Part shown: positions 21,314 to 33,209 of the stretch, piece by piece | Layout of the letters: every line of letters begins with the position of its first letter | Numbering within the stretch: the stretch's first letter is position 1 | Assembly (NCBI GenBank): GCA_002205965.3 | Contig: NADL03000701.1 | Span: forward strand, 744,001 to 808,000 | Reading direction: 5' to 3' | Length of the DNA stretch: 64,000 nt | DNA from: Kappaphycus alvarezii | Lineage: Eukaryota; Rhodophyta; Florideophyceae; Gigartinales; Solieriaceae | Notes under the pieces: generated by a model | What the model was told of the DNA's origin: nothing | Database searches by the model: none | What the model saw: only the letters and a program-made list of their open reading frames with translations | Program-made: the position numbers and the translations under genes

Positions 21314-23277
21314 TTGATGACTGGAACACGAGGTCGAGAATCTCAAATTGGATCCGCAGCAAATACTCGCAGCGCCACTCGCCGTGCACAAGTAAACAGT
21401 GAGGAGACTACAGTAACCTCCAACTCTCCGTCTACTTCTACTACACATACACTATCTGCAAGCATGGACTATACTACCACGAATATATCCGACTTAGTAA
21501 CCGACAGCCCCAACCCAACAACAAATCAGGCTATGACGCCCGCCAGCCCTAGCTCGGAAGCCGGACCCTCCTCCTCAGAAATGAGCCCTCAACTGCCTTC
21601 CCAAAACGACCACCCGTCCCATATCACCCAACCAAGGATGAATAGACGGCCATCTCAAAACAAGACCCTCCCATACACAGGCCCTCGTGCACAATTCGAT
21701 ACGAATTAACCCAAATTGGCACCAAATCCTCATCACGAAAACCAACCTTTCGTCTTCAGACACAACATCAGTCTAACAACAGATGAACAGAGGGACTTTT
21801 TCTACGCTATCCGCAGCTATATGAGCGATAACAATCTCTTCGGCGAAGAACTTCGTCAAAAACTGGAGAATGACTTCCTGAACCAGCTAATGTTCTCGAA
21901 ATCCATCATTAGAAACCTAATGATATTTCGCTGTTACCTGTGTTTCTGCGAAAGCCATCAGATAACGGTTGCAAAAACTAACCGCAGACTGGTCTTCGAC
22001 ATTTTATATACAATATATCGTGAACCTATTTGCTCCATTGCAAGTACATACATCAACTTACTCTTCAATGCCGAAGCTCCAGTACAACAAAATCCTGCTG
22101 ACAAAAATAACCTTGCAAACTCTCCCCGTATCGAGCATCATGAATCGATTAAACCTGATGTTACCAAAATCGCATCAGCTATGTCCGCGAGGTTCAACCA
22201 GGACTGCCGAAAATTCTCTGGAAGCATGCACGAAAGTTTTCAACTATACTTTCAGGCGTACAACGACGCTTTTCGAGATTTCAACCCTAGCCGAGAATAT
22301 AAAAATTATTTTTTCTATATCTACTATTCACTGGAAACGCCACGAAATACTACCACACCCACATTGAAGGACAGATACGGGACTTTGGAGAATCCATCGC
22401 AATTATGGACCGAGAATTTAACAGCATTACGGCCAAACAACGTTTCATTCGCTTTCTCTCCAATTTGTCATTCTAGAAACTCGTCTTGGAAGGACTCACT
22501 CACAGCGCACCGCTAGATAATATACACAGCCTGATCAGAAAGTATTGGTCCCAAGCCCCTCCTCACTACTGGTCTAAAAGAAACAAAGTGGAGTACTTGA
22601 GTAACGCAGTCAGGAGCTGTGACTGGGCCCGCTACACTCTTGTTCGCTCAAATTCTAGGGAAAAGAAGTACCAACAAATGAACACTCAGCTACATTGCAC
22701 AATTCAAACATTGGAGGAAATCCGGTTTGCTCAATCAAATCAGTTTATTAACGGTAATCATTTTGGAAACCAGCCTACCCATGGCACGAATTACGGCCGT
22801 CAAGCCGTTTATGGGCGCCGTAACCAACCTTCGAATTACACTCACCGGCACCGTCGCTCTGAAAATCAGGCAGGTATTCGCCGCTGCTGGGGATGTGACT
22901 CGCCAGATCATATCCTGGTCCATTGCCCTATACGAACCCCGAGACAAACTGCAGCATCTAAGTTCGTTCATTTTCGAAAAACATTCGGCTACGACAACAA
23001 AGCCCTTAAACAGGTTCTGTTCGAGGCAATACAGGGGATTGAATCATACCCCGCAGACCAGGAAGAATATTCTGACGATATGGCACTAGAATTCGACGAT
23101 TTTGAGAAGCTCATTGAAGCAGGACCTCCAGTTAGTGACGAATCTAATAATGAAAAACAGAGCCTTGTTTCCAACGACGAATCCCAATTAGATGTCCAAA
23201 CTTCACCTCAGACAGCCTCAGATAGTCCTCAAGATACGGTCAAAAATTACTTCCATGATTTTGATAAATATTTTTAA
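21314..23277 (+). pseudogene. gag of retroelement C with a CCHC zinc knuckle
   Basis: A Ser/Thr/Pro-rich leader (131 codons) ends in TAA at 21707, but the same frame continues at once. The capsid-like part includes KFSGSMHESFQLYFQAYNDAF at about 22215. A frameshift near 22330 and one stop (about 22476) interrupt the passage to ALRSC-type helices and NAVRSCDWARYTL. The knuckle CWGCDSPDHILVHC (C-x2-C-x4-H-x4-C, about 22890) binds nucleic acid in gag proteins. An acidic tail ends at 23277. No LTRs for this element were found, so it is probably truncated. Confidence 0.65.
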
Positions 23278-23399
23278 ATGTGGGTGTCCGATCCCAGCCT
23301 TGTTCCGTTGGCACCCACTTTATAGCGCAGAAAAAAGCCTTGACCAAAATTTTTTTGTCAAAAAAAACAAAACATGACTATTCACAGCCAAAAGATGTT

Positions 23400-23863
23400 T
23401 TGAACGTTCTCACCACGAACATTTCAGATCTCAGAGTTCCCTTCTCATCAACATTCGAAGATATATGCTTGTACATCGGTGCCCAGAGATCTGTCGTCGG
23501 GCACAGCCAGACAGCCGCTTACTGCAAAATGGAAAAGGTCAAAACTAACAACAACTCAGCAAAAAAAACGCCAACATACTTCCGTTTCGGCGATGGATGC
23601 TACCCGAGCCTTGAAAAATCCAAGTTCGTATACCAACCCCATATTGAGGATTTCTCTCCATTTCAATGGACGTCGTGAGAGCAGAAATACCAATGCTCCT
23701 CGGACTAGACGTACTCGACAAAGAAGGTCTAGTCGCGTACAACGTAGACAATGTGCTCATCAGCAAACAATTAGGCTGTAAAATTCCAATCCCACGAAAA
23801 CTCGGTTATATCTACGTCGTGCTCGGGTGGAAGAGATACTTTGGGGGAACTGTTTGGCTCTGA
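23400..23863 (+). pseudogene. Aspartic protease relic of retroelement C
   Basis: Two frames: DICLYIGAQRSVVGHSQ (about 23460), where the catalytic D-S/T-G is decayed to YIG, and VVRAEIPMLLGLDVLDKEG (from about 23670), the conserved LLGLDxL block. The same order (CDTGAPSSVVG, then DIPALLGLDAM) occurs in element B, so C belongs to the same lineage. No integrase follows, so the element is broken here. Confidence 0.6.
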
Positions 23864-24713
23864 TCTAGAGGACTAAGATATTGAGGAATAAATCTAGATA
23901 TTTATCCTGATAGTGTCTGCTGCTAGTGTTTCTCGTTCACACGATTCCATTTGATGCATTAGGGGTTTATGGTTCTTAGCATGTTTTTTGAGACTTTAGG
24001 GTTAGCCAAAAAGACTATATGAGCTGAGTAAACGTCTTCCTTGGAGGTCAAGAAAGTTGGTAGACAACTTTAAGTCAAGTCCCGAGTGGTAGGAAGTTGA
24101 AAGTCAACTTCAGTCCCAAGAAACGTTTTTCTTACGCTGGTTACGGAGCATCAGTGGTAGACCCTACCCTTCTATACTTTCCTTTAGCCCTCTCAACTGT
24201 CGTCCTTATCCAACCCTTTTTGTTCGTTCAACTATACCACGGTAGCACTTTTGTCGGTTGCAACACCTCCTTCGTGGGGTAATTGGTTGTGATTATCTCT
24301 TCTCCGGACGATTTACCCCTATTCACAGATGCTACGCTGGCAAAGCAAACCTTTTGCTTGCTGTGCAGGTGATGCTATTTTTTTGGAGGTTGGGGATCTG
24401 CTTCAGAAATGTTTTGCGGGGCTTCTTGCATTTTTTTCGGAGATCGGAGACAGTAAAACCTGGTATTGCTACTGTATAGTCTGGTTTTATCGGAGTAAAA
24501 TCAGCGACCTCAGCTATAAAATAATTATTTCGGCCAAGCAGCAAAATACCTTGCGCTAGGTTTCTCACAACTAATCACTATTTATGTTCCTGGGTTTATA
24601 TATTGGCGTATAAATTTGCAGCATAATATACAATTCTCAGGCCGACAGTATGAAAGCTTTCGTAAATAGCTTCAAACAGCGCGATGTCCTGCTTGAGCCT
24701 CAAAATAAGTCCT

Positions 24714-24750
24714 GCCTCAACATAAATGAAAGTGTCATTTATGTTGAGGC
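24714..24750. repeat. Perfect 16-bp stem, 5-nt loop hairpin
   Basis: GCCTCAACATAAATGA at 24714-24729, loop aagtg, then the exact reverse complement at 24735-24750. It is not within any gene. It may be a transposon terminus or a fold-back element. Confidence 0.8.
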
Positions 24751-25929
24751 TGGGTAGAGGTTCGTATAACATGTTTAATTATGGAACATGTTGGACAAAT
24801 TTCTACCCAAGGAGGCCTGGTCCAGAGGGATTCTACAATTCATTACATTACTGACTGGCACTACAATGCCGCTTGAAAAGGTAAAGCAACAACCAACCCT
24901 ATCTTTCAAATATTAGAGCACCCCATATCCCCCCCGAGATCCAGATTAAGCATTACGAGTCGTACTTTAGACAATTTTTTTGTGAAAATTGGCAGATTGT
25001 ATGAAATCAGCGCATCAATGAAAGGTATTATACATACACTTCTCTAGAATTGAAAGCGCTGTACTCTACGCACTACAAAGGAGAGATCCACACGCAACTT
25101 TAATTATAGATCAATTCTCTCAACGAATAATTTATGAGCTCTGTGCTGCAACGCGCTGCAAATATTTCTCATCCAGTCCACTTGAATAGTCCCATTCAAG
25201 CATCTTTAGTTCAACGTGCCCCACAGAAAAGGTATTTCACACATTTGGAAAGGTAAAATACTCGTTTGACAGAAATGGAAACTCCAACTTGCAGGTTGCA
25301 AAAGGCCTTGACAGGAACTGGGCTGCAGCCCAACCTTTTTGTGAAGGAAATTAAAAAAAAAGTAGAAAAAGCCCCGCTGAATGTCCATCGAAGATGAACG
25401 AACAAGAAAGGAACAGTTTGTTCACAGAGACTAGGAAAATTGTGTTCCTTGTCCTTTTGCTTCAGCACAAGTGTGGATCTGTGTCTGTGTTGATAAAACG
25501 TGCTATTTTCGCAGAGAAACTCGAAATTGGCTCTTTCAGAGCACCTCCACTCGCGTATGAGCAAAGATGCAAAACACCAAATTTGCTCGCATACACCAAG
25601 AATCACACCCCACTCGATAAAAGAAGGCGACAAGTATGCTTATGAAAAAAGAGTAAAGAGCGAAAAAATGCGCATCGCGGCGCAGATAGTAGCAGCAAAG
25701 TAATAGAGAGACAAGGCTCCTAAAAGACTTTACGGGATAATTTCGTTTACAAATGCAAGCTCTGGTTGTAATTAAGGTGATACAGCAGAATATTTCAATA
25801 CAATGAGGGATAGAGCTTCTAAATGAACTAAAATTAGAGAAAAAGGAGGAGCAATCTGAAAAAATTCGCCTAGGGAAAAGTCCACGGGAGCGGCGGCTTT
25901 TCTTTCTTCGATACTGGCTCCAATACTGT

Positions 25930-26610
25930 TCGAAGAAAAAAGGGCCGCTTTGGATATATTCGATCTGCGAGCCAGTACGGCATGGTTAAGGTCTCCCTAT
26001 TAACGACATATTTCACTGGCGGTGGGTAACTACCATTTTCTATCTTGTTTAATAGCGTTTATGCTACCAAAACATTAATTTGAATGTTAACGAATCCAAG
26101 CATTCCAAAGAACGAATGCTATGTCCAAAGCGTTTTGTCCGTTATTATGTCCAACGTCAATGCTGCATCTTCCTATTTCCCTTGATACTGTACGCGTTAA
26201 GCCGTTGGACAGTTTCTCCCCCTTTTTTTGATAAACAAATACTCCCAATTATGCCAGGGAACCCTCTTCTTTCCTAACGTGCTAAAATTTTCTTGATGTC
26301 TTTTTACGCAGCTGATTTCAGGCAGACCTCTCCAAAACACTGATAAACGCCTTCAAAAAACCTATCAAAACATTCCAAATCAGTTGTTTCCCCGATCTTG
26401 ACATTCTTATCAATTGAATCAGCAGCGTTTACATATACGAGAAGACGAAGTGCTGAAGTGGTTTTTTTGAAATGATGTAAACCGTGTACATCCAATACAT
26501 TCTTGCCTATTTGACTATTTGAGAAGTATGGATCGACCACTTCTATAGTTTATACGATACGGTTGAAGATTTTTCTTTCAATCGAAATCAACGCGTAAAT
26601 GTATTGGCGT
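25930..26610 (-). pseudogene. PIF/Harbinger-type transposase relic
   Basis: On the minus strand: IFNRIV, then EVVDPYFSNS, then TTSALRLLVY, then KIGETTDLECFDRF, then CFGEVCLKS, aligning in order with the N-terminal half of PIF/Harbinger transposases (LFLRIV, DPYF, IGESTALECLKRF, FGxxYLR). Further on come GRNCPTA, a QYQGK segment, LWTxHSFFG, LLNKIENGSYPPPVKYVVN and PYWLADRIYPK, matching the NCPxAWKGQY, DLWIWHAFFG and GYYLADGIYP blocks. Several stops and an early end show it is dead. No terminal inverted repeats were identified. Confidence 0.6.
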
Positions 26611-29600
26611 CCTACAGCTATTTGGGTAAAAACAGGGTGTCTTTATTGAGATGTATGGAATGACTGGAACCCATTTGGAGTCGGAAATATGCATGTCATA
26701 TTAAATATATGTACCGATAGTTGAAGAAATGTAGAAATCATTGCTGTCAAATACTAGCACCATCAACAGTCTACCATACCATCTACAGCTATTTTGTGTC
26801 TGGTTTTCTTCCCCGCTCAATATTACCAGCTCCTCCAGGACGTATTCCACCACGTTTGTAAGTCTAGCTCTCTTCATCACTGGATGGCTATAGAATATCA
26901 AATCATTGCCTTCATTTTCTTTCATTTTGTCGTGCCATGGGCGTTCCATATCGTTGTTGATAGTTGGATGCCTCTGCGAACGAGTTAGGTGACGAAAATA
27001 GTCTATCTAGCTAATCTACTAATTATGTACCAGAACTTTCCTGTACTACACGTTTTAATTTTATTTGTTCGTTTTGCTCTTAACCTAATGTTCGAGTGCA
27101 AATGCTCTTAAGGAGCAGGATACTACCCATTCTAGCCAAATTTATGAGTGAAACCGTCTCGAGTGGGCAGAGAGTAATGTATTACGCCAGGAAAGCATGT
27201 AGAAAAAGACTATGTTGCGTGATGAAAATAAGTTCTTTCATTGTGACTGTGATGGCTTTCACGCTTATCAGCATGACTTAAGGACGTATACAACGCTTCT
27301 TAGCAGAATACATAAGTGTGGTGGCAGTGTAATATTCTTAGATTGTTTTCTGGCCACGGGAAAACAAACTTGGTTGTTTCGAATGGTAAACAAACCTGAT
27401 AGACCTATTTGAAGGGCATATGAGAACATTTTCTCTCCCGAGCGATAGTTTTCCGTGTAACTGGATGTAGACAGTCCGCCAAATAGCGTCAGACCCACCC
27501 CGAGATGGGTCACATTTCCTCTGGAACTCAACAATATCTACTGCAAAGAGCGTATCCTTAAGTAGAAATTCGTGTTAGATCCAAGTATACAGTTTAATTG
27601 TAACAATGATAGACGGTAAACCAATTAAAAATTTTAGAAATGGACTATTCGGGTGCAAAATCAACTACATTCCAATACTATAAGTCATGGAACTAGTACT
27701 TGGTTTCCTCTTCTTTCTCATCAATCATCGCCGACATCCTCTTGGGTATACTACGGTAAATATTAAATATATTGCCAGTTGTAATAGTACTCTGTAAAAT
27801 GTCGTTCGGTACCTCTCTGATCAACCTTCTTCTTGACGATTTCGAAATTTTGCGGGCTTTACGTACTTCTTTTTAATCCTCTCCTTTAGCCATATAAATG
27901 AGGAAACGTACTACTGTTTTACAATCCCGTAAAATCATATGCGCATCTCTAGATCTAATCGCAATTAGTTGTGGTAGGCATTTATTTGCCCCTTTTCGTG
28001 ATATGTAAGAGCTTTTCTGTGACCCATGTTGTTTGGTTTCAAGTTTTACTTGGCTGGTAACTTGATGCAGATAAAATATTCTGCAGTTTCTATGTCTTGT
28101 ATAATTTGGTAGACTTTACTTTTGTTTTGCGGGCCCTGTTTACATTCAAATGTATTGTGGTCTAATTAATGTTGCGCCTTTGTGGCGCCCAGTAGCATTA
28201 TTTTACTTTTAACCTTGTATTTGTCTACCATTGTAAGAGTCTTACTATATATTAGAACTCAGCATGACCATTTTCATATGATTATAGGCTTTCGGAGGTA
28301 TCTATGAATTGACATGGAAACATCAGCTGTCTGGGGGTGGGTTTAGAGTACTTTTGCGGGCTATGTATGTAACGAAACGCTCCGAGTTATTTTTGCAATG
28401 AATCTAAGGAATATTTTCAAGAGAACACAGTCCGTATTATGGACTGGGAGGCTTTTTCCTCACACCTAAATACTATAGAAAAATTCTACAGATAGCTATT
28501 GTACAATCCAGAGATTGTTGACTGGATCGTAGGGGAATTCCAAAGGTTTGCTTTATTCGTACTTATGAATTAATGGCAAAGGGCAGAATCGCTTCGGACA
28601 TCTTCGGGCTAGATAGTTCGACACAAAATAGCCAGCATGTTGCTCTTTTGAGTCATAACGGTCGCTATTATATACTTTTATGGAGATCTACTTATCCCCC
28701 ATTTATACTTGCTTTCTCGGATTCATTGCCTCGTTGTACAGTTTCACTGCATTTTTCATTGCACTTATTCCTTAATATAATGCTTTACCTGCGTCTTCTC
28801 CACTTTTGCGTTCGTGCCAGTGCTCTTGATCTATCAAGGAGCACAAAAAGCACCGGAACGTATCTTGAAAAGGAAGAAATGATTCCCTTTCCTACTACGG
28901 TTTTTTATTCTCTGGGTATAATGCATTTTCATTGTAGTACTCCCTATTCGATTCATGATTGCACTCAAACCACATCCTCCACAGTCTATAAGGCGATTGT
29001 TGAAATGAAATTATACATTGCTCTCCTTTTTTTCAGCTACAGTGCAACAGATCATCAAACTTGTGCGCTTCAATCCTGCATTCTTACGCCAATGTTATAT
29101 CTGCACCATATTGGGACTTTCTCGTTTGAAATATCCCTTCTGTACGAATATAACTATAATTAAAGCCTATAATCCGACATCCCACCTATTCATCTGACCT
29201 TCCATGAGAATTTGATTCAACTGCATCTTGTAGAGCCTTTTGTGTGTCGTTGATTATCTGGTATTTTCATATCTTCTTGAGAAGTGTAGCGGATCACCAC
29301 CTTTCTATGTATTCTTGTGACATTGAAATCTACGTTGAGGCATCAAGATCGAAAAAACATGCCCAGCTTCTTAAAACTTTCGAGGTTGAACAGTGTCAGA
29401 TCGGACAGATTTTACCGGCCGAGTATCCATCTGAAAAGTTTGATTTCGCCATTTTCGAAACTGCTGCGGATCCTCTGCACCGTCTGCAGCATTCCATACT
29501 CTTGTACTTCATGCAGCGTTGTTAATACAGTCTAAACTTTTGTGCGTTTAAACAGTGTTTTTATGGCGTTTTTCAAATGATTTTCTCTGTTTCTGATAGC

Positions 29601-29961
29601 AGCAGCAGCCAAGAGCGTGATCCCGTATGAACAGTGACTTATCCTATGGTTCTTGTATGATTTCCGATCGACTATGTGGGAGATTTCCCTGCTGTCGTCA
29701 CCTTTGCCTGCCATTAGTCCTATTAGAAATTCCGGTTTGCAGTTTGATGCATCTCAGTGAAAAGAGACAAAAGTCGGTAGGTTTCCTCAATTTTGGGCAT
29801 CTAAAAAGTGAACTAGGTTTCCTTAACACAGTTAGCAAACCTTTTATGTTTATTGAGTGTTTCACTTTCAGCCAGTTCACCTTTTGCTACCTCAGTGAGA
29901 CTGAATATAATGCTTGCGGTAGCGTTCACTGTGTATGCGTTTCTCGAAAACCCTCGGATCC

Positions 29962-30267
29962 TGTCGCTTTACACTGTAATGCTCGATGGCACACTTCGTT
30001 TTTGGATGCAGTGTTGCACACCTTTGCACGTTAAATATCTGTGATCTCCGCCTCTCCTTCGCCGACCTAAAAGACATCATCGAGAAGTCTTACTACGTCC
30101 GATTCCGTAGAATCTGTAGTTCCGCTCACGCCACAGAGTCGGCCTTTCTCCGCTCCTTATCCCTCGAGTAAAAGTTTTATTTTCTTGTCCATCTACATCT
30201 ACTGTTGGCAATTAAAGTTGATTTTACAACTTTACAACAGTACCTCAACGAGGCGGATAACACGACA
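29962..30267 (+). repeat. Left LTR of element B
   Basis: TGTCGCTTTACACTG at the start and GGATAACACGACA at the end. 301 of 306 positions are identical to the right LTR. Confidence 0.92.
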
Positions 30268-30366
30268 ATCCGAATTCGTTTTCCGCTTTTATTGAGTCCA
30301 ACGCACTCTTTATTGATCTTATTTTAGCTTAATCTTCCCCCTGTTACTTCTGTCAATTACTGGAAA

Positions 30367-30852
30367 ATGCCGCTGCTTTCTCGTAATCAGTTCAAGCAGA
30401 AGAGCGACCAAATTCTCAGGATGATATCAAATTCTTCGTTGACTACAGGACTCCCTGCTCAGATCCTGAACGCCGCCAAGGCGACCCTGGAATTCTTCAT
30501 GCTTCCTGACTCGCCTTCTGGCGAAATCCTCGAAAATGCCGTCGAAATTACTGGGGTACAACCACAAGGGAGAAGTACCGATAATAGTCGACACAGACCC
30601 TCCTCCAAAGAATTTGAGGAGGCACAACGACGTAATGAGTGTGTGAGATGTGGGGAACCGTGGAACCCCAAGCATCACTGTACCAAAGAAGCACTTGCTG
30701 CTCATACTCGTCGTCGTCTCGAACGGGGAGACTCCTCTGTTCATGTTCTTGCCGATATTGTCAGGGAGCACGAAGACAGCGAGGCACTGCAAGATGATAA
30801 CACGGACTCTGAAACCAGCGAGGATAATGAAGGCAACACTGAATTGGAATAG
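30367..30852 (+). CDS. gag of element B, open frame
   Basis: 161 aa starting MPLLSRNQFKQKSD, 99 bp after the left LTR. ILNAAKATLEFFMLPDSPSGE matches the gag piece of element A. CVRCGEPWNPKHHC at about residue 97 is a zinc knuckle with C-x2-C-x7-H-x-C spacing, a form common in Ty3-like gags. The acidic C-terminus (DNTDSETSEDNEGN) ends at a stop. It is short for a full capsid protein, so the N-terminal capsid part may be missing or diverged. Confidence 0.7.
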   Translation: MPLLSRNQFKQKSDQILRMISNSSLTTGLPAQILNAAKATLEFFMLPDSPSGEILENAVEITGVQPQGRSTDNSRHRPSSKEFEEAQRRNECVRCGEPWNPKHHCTKEALAAHTRRRLERGDSSVHVLADIVREHEDSEALQDDNTDSETSEDNEGNTELE

Positions 30853-31099
30853 TTTGACGCGCACCTGGCTGACACAGATACGTTAGACATGGACGCCATT
30901 GAATCGGCTAACAGATCTATTTACGTTACACAACTTTCATCAATGATGCCCCTGTCTTCGACTGGACAGGATGATCCCAGGAGGGATTTTCGTCTCGGCG
31001 GCGGGGAGCAACAGTGGAACGTCATGCTTTTTTTCCGCGCCCGCGTCGCCGAAGTCAGCAAAGGAACATCACCAGTGTGGAGACATGGAGAAATTTGCA

Positions 31100-32947
31100 T
31101 ATGACTGATATATTTGTTGGTGTTCTGAAGAGTGAAGTACCTCGTGGACGGCCCTTGGGTATGTTATGCGACACAGGAGCACCATCATCTGTAGTCGGCC
31201 GAAAGGAGCTGAAAATAATCTGTCATGATCTTGGAATACGTCGCAAGAAAATTTTACCTTCGAGGAGTCGTTTCCGTTTCGTTGCTGCTACATACAAGTC
31301 ACTCGGCAGAATGGCTCTACCCATTGATGTACCACTTGGTGTCCCAAGTATAACGGTTACATTGGACATCGTCGATGCGGATATTCCAGCACTGCTTGGA
31401 TTGGACGCCATGAACACCGCGTCTGTTACCCCATGCACTGTATCGAACAGACTAATGAAGCGGATTCCGCACGTCACTGGTGAAGTTAGCACCATTTACT
31501 TTGACGAATGGTCAATCCCTATGGTCAGGTCCCGTAGCTCGCATCTTTAAGTCCCGATTCGTGTCTCTAAGGACATGTATTTCACTCGAGCGGAACTGTC
31601 TGAGCCTCATAGGCACTTTTTCCATCCAAAAGCGCAGAAACTGTACGATCTGATCAAAAGATCTCGTTCTGAGGAGGCAACTCCGGAAACACTGAATGAA
31701 TTGCAAGAATTGTCGAAGCTTTGTGATCCATGCGAAAGAATTCAACACGCCCCCACAAGGTTTCGAGTCTCTCTAGGGGCAGAGGATGTCAAGTTCAATG
31801 AATGCGTCATTATAGACATCATGTACCTCGACTCTGATCCAGTACTTCACATTATCGATGAAGTAAAAAGGTTCAGTGCCGCACGTTTCCTCTCCAGTAT
31901 TTCGACGGAAGATATTTGGAAAACCATTATTGAATGCTGGGCCGCTGTGTACACAGGGCTCCCAAACAAAATACTTACTGATCAATGTTCTCAGTTTGGG
32001 GACAGATTCATGCATTTGGCCCGTGTTTCTGATGTTACCGTTGACAGGAAAGAGATAGAATCCCACTCAAGTCTTGGCTTAGGAGAACGATACCACGAAA
32101 CACTCCGTACTGCATTCCGTAAGATCAAGATTTCTCAACCAAATGTTGGAAAACAACTGGCTCTTGCATGTTCCGTGAAGGAAATGAACGATACCCTTGG
32201 CCCAGAAGTATCTGTACCGTCTGCGCTTGTGTTTGGAGAGTTACTGCAGATATCATGGTTGTCAAACTCTCGCCCAGACTGCGTCTTTGAATTTTCGCAA
32301 ATCGCACAGGTCACTGAAATTATTTTCGATGAACAGAAGGGCCTGGTTATTCGAAGGATCAACAAGGAAATTTAGTACGCTATCGACCATAGAGTTAAAC
32401 TCAAGATGCGCAAACTAGATCGGAAATAGCTGAAGATTGTAGGTTTCTCCTACTCCTCTTTCGCGAATAATGCCGACCTGTCCTCGCAGCTTGGGTACAT
32501 TGTTTTCCTTGGAAATGCAAGTGAAAGAGTCGCATTCATCTCTTTCAAGTCGTACAAATCACAGCCAGTCACAAGATCAGCGATGTCCGCTGAGGTCATC
32601 TCATTTAGCGAGATGTTTGATGTAGCCATTTCGGTCGCGCAGGAACTTGGAAAGGTGTTAGACAGCCCGATCCCGGTTCAACTTTTCACGGACAGCAAAA
32701 GTTTTTTCAATGTCATCTCAAAATGCTCATGCACTTCCGAGAAGCGAACGATGCTAGATATCGCCGTGGAACGTGAAAGTTTTCGAGATAGAGTGATATC
32801 TGATATCGGTTTTGTTCGAAGCCACAACAACGCGCCGATGGTTTGACCAAGGTGATGTACCAAGCAGTGCTCAGAAACATTATTGAGACATATGAAATCA
32901 ATATTGTGCCAGATCAGTGGATAATCAGATCAGAAGAGATAACATGA
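31100..32947 (+). pseudogene. pol of element B: protease, integrase and RNase H, no RT
   Basis: One frame with few stops from about 31100 to 32846. Protease: CDTGAPSSVVG (about 31168) and DIPALLGLDAM. A TAA at 31548 precedes integrase: zinc domain HRHFFHP, then LCDPCERIQ; core DIMYLD, then LTDQCSQFGD, then SSLGLGERYHE, giving the D, D and E positions; then VPSALVFGE. After stops at about 32373 and 32427 comes RNase H: VGFSYSSFANN, SQLGYIVFLG, SAEVISFSEMFD, LFTDSKSFF, SEKRTMLDIA. A one-base shift near 32835 leads into ADGLTK and an end at 32947. The usual RT segment between integrase and RNase H is absent. Confidence 0.82.
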
Positions 32948-33209
32948 GAAAGCTTTACATCCCCTTTTGGTCTACCATCTCTCTGACCTCAGCCAGTTCC
33001 AGGTTAACTGTGTCCTCCCCTCCGCACATACGCAAAATATCAGCACAAAAACGAAAAACGAATGATTCCGCTGAGTCAAGAATGGTGCCCTTGTTTGCGT
33101 TGACCAGGATGCAGTGATCAACACGCCGCCCAGATGTACTTGCCAAACGTAACAATCATATACCACTCCGCAAACCTCCTATATAGTCGAACGATTTCCC
33201 TTTTCTATT

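Larger units (their letters stand above)
23880..29961. other. Gene desert with transposon debris
   Basis: About 6 kb of AT-rich sequence. It contains paired short hairpins (24054-24070 and 24094-24110), a perfect 16-bp hairpin (24714-24750) and a PIF/Harbinger-like transposase relic (25930-26610). The longest open frame, 28573-29163, has random-looking composition and is not called. Nothing else is supported. Confidence 0.5.

Noticed and set aside
25211-25633. Minus-strand 140-codon frame near the Harbinger relic
   Set aside because: Considered as a second (Myb-like) Harbinger ORF, but no Myb-like Trp spacing is visible.
28573-29163. 196-codon frame with ATG
   Set aside because: No motif, random-looking composition and AT-rich desert context. 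Possible but not supported.
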